From: Epiperipatus broadwayi
Taxonomy: Eukaryota; Onychophora; Udeonychophora; Euonychophora; Peripatidae
Length of the DNA: 64,000 nt
Reading direction: 5' to 3'
NCBI GenBank assembly: GCA_028023455.1
Contig: JAQFVV010000027.1
Coordinates: forward strand, 8,365,845 to 8,429,844
The notes beneath the pieces were generated by a model. It made no database searches. It was not told the origin of the DNA and was given only the letters and a program-made list of their open reading frames with translations. Below, in pieces: positions 58,158 to 64,000 of the stretch; positions within the stretch are counted from its first letter, which is position 1, and every line of letters starts with the position of its first letter. The translations under genes and the position numbers were made by a program.

Positions 58158-61100
58158 ATTGTATGCTATGTATGTAATTATATAATTTTTTTTTTAAATA
58201 TATAATATTTATTATGGGATGGAAAAGACAGAAAACAGTGAAGATTGCTTAGTTTTGATTATTTTTGTTTAATTATATACATTTTAATTGAAGATAAAAT
58301 ATATTGGACATATGTAGATTGTGTGACATGTGATACATCCAAATACAAATGTTTGTCAAAAAGTAACAAATTTGATTTATAATATGCACATACCTATTTT
58401 ATAGCTATAATAGAACAGGAAATTTTACTTTTGAGTAAATTTACAATTGAAAATTGAAAATATAATATACATTAGTAAATAAAGTGAAAATATTGATGGC
58501 AAACTAAAAGAGTGATAAATTTTTTTAATATTAAAGTATTCAACAATCATTAAAATATATTATTATATAAAGAAAGTTCGAGAAGATAAGAATAAGAATA
58601 AAATGTATTAATAATAGATTAAAAAGTAGTATTAGAAATGCATAACTAGACTGAAAAAAGAAGTTCCAAAATTCTCAAAGCAGAGAAAAAAATTAATGTT
58701 GCTTCTAGCTAAATCCCAGCAAAAAAGATACAAAAGTAACCAAGTATTAAAAAAAGCTACACTTTAAATATAGAAAACTGCAAAACCAGTAATGATTCAA
58801 GAAATTATATTTTATTAGTTAAGTGATAAAAAATGAAGAAAATGTTAAATAGCTAAAAAGTTTCTGAAGTAAAGCTAATCCATTTAGTAAGAATTATTTG
58901 CAAGAGAGATATGATGAACAGAATAATAGATATTGATTTAAGATATGAAAAAGATAGCTGAGTTTTGAAAATAATTGTTAAATAGAAAAATAGACTATTA
59001 ATGTTTAAAGGATTAGTTGAGATCCATATGAGAGGATAACTCAAATCAGAATTGGAATAGAAAATAGGAAGATAATGTGAAAGAAATGGCATAATCGAAA
59101 ATAATTTGAACTAATAGCTAAAAGTAAAAATGGTTGAGCACAGATATCAAGAGAATATTGAAGATAATGGCTTTATCCATTCAAATGGTAATGATCTCTC
59201 ATAGCCATTAATATAAATCAATTTGGTTAATGAACAGATGTCAGTGCCAATCATTTTAATCATCAAAAGGGGAAAGTGTTTCCAATTAGTTTTTCGTTGG
59301 ATTTACTATATATGTAGTTTCTGAACATTTCACTATATTCAAAATATAAATTATTGTACTTTCAAGTCATTATCTTGATAGCAAAATTGATCAGAAAAGA
59401 GAAACTATTGCTAGATAATTTTTATTTTATAAGCAGTAAGTAAAAACATTAAATTGTTAGTAAAAATACTTTTAAAAAACTGATGGAATTGTATTTTAGG
59501 CAAGTAAAATATAAGAAAGATATAATTAATATTTTTCAATAATATATAAAATTACAGAAGTGTGTAAAACTAAAAAGAAATATTCAATATCCTTAAATAT
59601 AAGCTAGATATTTTTTTTTGACAGAAAATTGTGTGAAAATGATTATGCATCTAAAGATATTTTAATCCTTTTGGAAATTTACATTTAGAAACATAAAACA
59701 AACATGAATTATGTTAAAGTGATATCTTAACAGAGTTACTAATTCAGAATTCTCAATTTGTGGATGTTATGAAGAATGATAAATTGTTTTCCATTTAATT
59801 CTTGGCAACAATTATTATTGTCTTATTTTGCGACCCACTGTATTGTATGTTTGCCTATTAGCTAATGTTTTAATGTATATATATTTTAAAAGTTTTAAGT
59901 GTCTATGGTATTTCTTTAACTGTAGGATAATATCAGTTTCAGTTTGGTAATCTTCAGTGATTACTACAAGCATTTTATTATAAGAATACATTTGGACATG
60001 TTACATTTTCAAAACTTTCAACAAATAAAAATAGAAGTTATTTTTTAATATGTTGTTTGCATTAAATGTTTGCACTTTCAGTATGTTAGTCAAATAAAAT
60101 GTATATCAACATGTCTTGTTTAAAAATAAAATGGTATATTCAACATTTTTAAAACTAAACTGAATATCTGTAGGCATAGTTAATCTGAAGAATCAATTTG
60201 CTGAATGCTAGCCTAGTTACTGATAATAGAAACATTTGAACATATTAATTACATCAAATTAATCATAAGTACTAATTAATATGTAAGTCTCCAAAGTACA
60301 ATGTAAACAGAATAGAATCAGTGGATAACTATTTTTTTTTTTTGTAAACTGCTTGTTTTGATGTTTGTCACATTACTTTGAATTAATTTTTGCAATTATC
60401 TTAAAATATTTGACTTTCGTAAATGCCTCCATCTTTGTTATGTAATGAGTTTCAATAGCCATTTCAAATCTTACTTATTCTTACATCACAAACTTTATCT
60501 TAATTTATTTGGATAATTAGATATTTTTGAATTTATTTTGTTTAAGCACTTTTATTAAAAAAATTTAAAGAAATATGTTGCTGTATTACCAGTTATTGAC
60601 TTTTTTTTTTTCAAGATAATTGTTTATATTTTCTACCCTGGCATTCCAAATTTCAATGTTCTTTGTGATTTTTGTCTTGCTTTATCACAGACTCTTAATA
60701 GCAATAGACATGCTGTTAGCAAATTGATTATCATTTCAGATTTTAAAAATGTGGGTAATTTTATTTTTTACCAAGTTTTCAATGAGGAAAATGATTACAG
60801 TGCTTATATTTCAAAAGGGATATTCCACTAATAAACTTATAAAATAAAAGTAGCAATTAATTGATTTTTAGTACATGGACAAACATTTTTTATTGTCTGG
60901 TGTCAAGAGAAGTTGATGCAGCACAATATCTCCTCCCCTGACTTGATATATATTTTTATGCCTATTTAAAATATTTTATGAAAAGTTTAGGAGCATTTTA
61001 TTTGCCTCTTATTTGTGATATTTATGTGTAAGAGTCATTTTGTTGGGTTTTTTAGTTGATTACATTTAAATAGTTTTGATTATTTAAACTTTGTTAATAT

Positions 61101-61334
61101 TTAATTTATTGTATCAAATAGTTTCTTATACTATATGAATGCAATACAGAAGAATAACTTTCATTTGTTTTTTTATTATTAATTTTTGCTTTATAAATAT
61201 TGTTTTCTATAAGCTTTGGAAAATAATTGTACTCCATTATTTAATATCGTAGTCTGTTGAAAAAATACTTGTGATGACTTTTCTTTCATTATATATATAT
61301 TAGCAAATTCTTCAATTCTCATTACTTTTATGCT
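58158..61334. other. No gene recognised; AT-rich, candidate intron
   Basis: Long poly-A/T-rich sequence. A 79-residue minus-strand frame at 58853-59092 is rich in S, L, I and F without motifs. I see no exon. Confidence 0.35.
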
Positions 61335-61625
61335 ATTTAGTGTAAGCTTTGGTATTCAGTAGATGCCAGATAGTAATTAATAAAGTGCTGTCATATCCAA
61401 ATATCCCCAGTTTAGTAACTAAAATATGGCTTTTCATAAAACTCCTCTGATGAAATTCATAAGCAAGAAATTAGTCTTGGGATATTGGATAGGTGATCAC
61501 CAAATAGGGATTTATTATGCTATACCATCTGGCATCTATTGATTACTAAAGCTTACGTTAGCAGGTATTAAAATAATGAGAATAGAATTTGCTAATGAAT
61601 AGCAATATGTAAGTTAAGATCATGT
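61335..61625 (+). mobile_element. Family B palindromic element (copy 10), old
   Basis: AGTAGATGCCAGATAGTAA at the left opposes TCTGGCATCTATTGATTAC near 61,530. ATCCAAATATCCCCAGTTTAG opposes TTAGTCTTGGGATATTGGAT. The right tail GATCATGTAATGTATTAATG matches the family B 3' tail. Confidence 0.65.
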
Positions 61626-61849
61626 AATGTATTAATGATTTTGTACTTATATATATAGGTAGGTTAGGTAAAAAGGTAGGTTTTTGTTTTTTAAATAGGC
61701 AATTGCACAACAAATGTTATTTCAATAGTTCATCCTAGAGGAACACCAAAGGACAAAGGTAATACTAGCTTGCCAGTTGATAGGAATTCTGTTCAGTTTT
61801 AGTTTTTTTTTATCTTTTAAGAATAGCTAGATAATCTGTTTACTGGTAA

Positions 61850-62215
61850 ATATTGGATATTTAGCTGGATTGGTTATGGACCAATTAATCAGAAGAAAAT
61901 TCTAATTTGAGGAAAATTTCCAAGTTGAATTGGCCGGGTTTTAAACCAAGGTCATAAGCTTTTGCAACAACTTTTCATAGCGGAACAGTCAATATTTTAC
62001 TCATCAGGTTCCCACTGATAAGTAGTAAGAGTTTAAATGGGAGTTTGTTTTTACTCTAGCTAAGAATAACTAAAAAACCATTTGCTAATCAATATCAGAT
62101 AGGTTATCTGAAAGAAGAATCTTAATCTTGGTTGGAATCAGAAAAATTTTGCTTTTGGACTAGATTCAAACCAGTCGTGGGGAGATATCTCTAGACTATG
62201 AGACCTTATGCATTT
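61850..62215 (-). mobile_element. Two direct copies of a tRNA-derived SINE remnant
   Basis: Both parts start near a GGAAAATTTCC/AGAAAAATTTTG-like segment and end in a minus-strand tRNA-like region. In the second, GACTGGTTTGAATCTAGTCC is a good B box and TCTAGAGATATC lies toward the A box. In the first, CTTGGTTTAAAACC occupies the B-box position. Related traces are near 25.1-25.2 kb. Confidence 0.45.
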
Positions 62216-62790
62216 TATCAATTCTCATTTTATTGATTAATACAATTTTATTAACTGACCTTTCCAAATATGATTTTAAAATATTTTTCAAAGATGTACT
62301 TCTTTCAATAAAATGTTTATATGTTATAAATTTATTGTTCAACAATTTACTAAATCCACTATAAAATTCTTCTATATATTTTAAGATTATTACTTAAACT
62401 TTAACAGATTTTTACTGTTTTACATTTGTAAAAGCTTCTCTCATTTGTATTATTTAATTCAATGTAATTATTTTTGGGTTTAAGATCCCCTCCCCCTTTA
62501 TTTTTTGATTAATTTTTATTTTAGCTGAGTATCCTGTTATTTTCATTATTTCTCTTTATTCATCACTCCTCAATATGTACATTACAAAAATAAAAACTCA
62601 TGCTATGTTGTAAATATCTTTAATATTCAGTATTGTCAGGATCAGTTACTCATTCCTGAAAGATGGCATAGAGTCAGTTTTTGTGTCATTTGAAACTCTC
62701 TGCTTATCAATTTCTGATTGCATTTTATCAGAATAACTTTTTTATGCTGTTCAAAAACACATACAAATGAAGTCTTCATTTTATTGATAG

Positions 62791-62805
62791 CCCCCCCCCC
62801 CCCCC
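62791..62805 (+). repeat. Poly(C) run of 15
   Basis: An uninterrupted run of 15 C (also poly(G) on the other strand) stands alone in AT-rich DNA. It is a likely length-variable site. Confidence 0.9.
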
Positions 62806-63694
62806 AATCAGTTTAAGCTAATAGTCAAAATTGACAGTTTTAATCAGATCATTTATGCTTGAAGTAAGAAAAAGCTTCATTTATAATTTGATCATTATCT
62901 ACATTTATTTTTTTTTTTGCTATTCATGGTATTTTAAAAATATTTTATAAGCAGTATTTTTCCTATTGCTCTTCATTGTCAAACTTATGCATCTTAAAAG
63001 TCAAGAAAAAAAATTGAATAATTCATCACTTATAATTCTGTATTTAATTGTTAAAGATATATCACTATTCAAAATCTATTCCTGGGTTTCATTGTGTATG
63101 ATAAATCAGTTGATTTTCAAATCCTTTTATAAATGATCAAAAGAGTTGAAAACTGTCAACCACTTTTGACTTCCATTATCAATTTTGAAAACAGCTGACC
63201 CTTTGGTTTTAATCTTTGTTTTCTGTATATTTAATCATAATCTCACCATCCTGAAAACGAATCTTGAAGTCTATTTTAAGCTGTAAACATGGCACTATAT
63301 TTCTTCCATCATTTCTGAATCCACAATTGCCTTTCCTCATTACATAATCAGTATAATAAGATGGCAAAGTAGGGTGGCAAAATACAGCCCTGACAAAATT
63401 ATTTGATTTTTTTTTTTTTTTACACCATAACTTTTGTAATTATATAGAATAGTGAATAATGTTCTGAAACAGTAATTTTATTAAGATTTTATAATTAAGT
63501 GTAAAACAAAGGCTTTGTTGGAATCAGTGAATTAAATATGTGTAGGCAATGATATGTAGTTTTTCAGCTTTCCTAAAACTATCTTATTTGCAATTCCTTT
63601 TCACTTTAAAATTATCTGTACTGAACAATTCTCAAGTTAATCTTACATGCATAAGACATAAGAAAAGTGGTACCATAATTTAAAAAATGATAAT

Positions 63695-63765
63695 GTATTG
63701 CTTTTGTTGGCACGATATGACACTACTGTATGGATAGTTTTGCTTTGTTTTGAATTGTTTAGTAT
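63695..63765. mobile_element. Family B terminal fragment (copy 11)
   Basis: TGGCACGATATGACACTACTGTATGG, then ATAGTTTTGCTTTGTTTTG, is the terminal arm segment of family B. The rest of the element is missing. Confidence 0.5.
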
Positions 63766-64000
63766 ACGGTACTACCAAATATTCATTCCTATGCTGAATT
63801 AATTAATTTAGGATTAGAAATCTCTACGATGTTATTCTGACTTTTTCCAGTTAAACACTTCCTACCAAACTTAAGCAGGTTAAATGAATATCCAATCTTA
63901 GTGCATTGATTGGATTAAAGATTCCTTGTTTGAAGCTTAATTAATCTTTTATGGAGTTTGAAATGAAACATGATTATTTGAGCAACTAACAATTCAATTA

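Noticed and set aside
61660-61685. TAGGTAGGTTAGG-like string resembling an arthropod telomere repeat
   Set aside because: Only irregular short units, not a tandem TTAGG array.
1-64000. CRISPR arrays, operons, or viral integrations
   Set aside because: No regularly spaced direct repeats with unique spacers, no prokaryotic gene organisation, and no capsid, envelope or integrase-like frame were seen.

Overview
The window looks like nuclear DNA of a metazoan, most likely an invertebrate. It is very AT-rich and shows no operons or dense coding. Decayed non-LTR retrotransposons, tRNA-derived SINEs and long hairpin-forming repeats fill much of it. I cannot fix the phylum from the sequence alone. 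Almost all open frames are either pieces of retrotransposon proteins or chance frames in AT-rich DNA.

Layout. 1-13.1 kb: intergenic or intronic DNA with two minisatellites (2.1 and 5.3 kb), a RTE-like LINE fragment, a tRNA-derived SINE, a cluster of palindromic elements (6.4-10.3 kb) and a recent 622-bp tandem duplication (11.5-12.7 kb). 13.1-16.3 kb: an island of different composition, flanked by inverted copies of one repeat. It holds a likely terminal coding exon (13,540-13,790, + strand) and a GC-rich segment (14.3-14.6 kb) with several nested perfect stems, a candidate structured RNA. 16.3-20.1 kb: more hairpin elements and LINE 3' ends. 20.1-25 kb: a tandem array of about 145-bp units split by a nearly full-length RTE-like LINE (- strand), itself split by a second, L1/Tx1- or CR1-like LINE (+ strand). 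25-34 kb: SINE fragments, a decayed LINE end and further hairpin elements. 34.2-36.3 kb: one giant palindrome of about 2.1 kb. 37.8-38.7 kb: a hAT-like element carrying a nested hairpin element. 43.3-47.5 kb: palindromic elements and a second long RTE-like LINE, itself interrupted. 48.8-51.4 kb: hairpin elements and SINEs. 53.66-53.85 kb: a likely promoter and first exon (+ strand) whose only coding bases would be the ATG, followed by a splice donor. The rest (53.85-64 kb) would then be first intron.

The most interesting signal is the set of palindromic elements, called families A, B, C and D here. They lack transposase and poly(A), yet five copies are flanked by perfect direct repeats of 10-14 bp and a sixth by an 11-bp one. 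For one copy a second LINE in the window supplies the empty site. The lengths match the 13- and 16-bp duplications of the ordinary SINEs here better than the fixed short duplications of most cut-and-paste transposons. They may be an inverted-dimer type of retroposon mobilised by LINE machinery. Families B and C share a core; family D is built from two head-to-head tRNA-like units.
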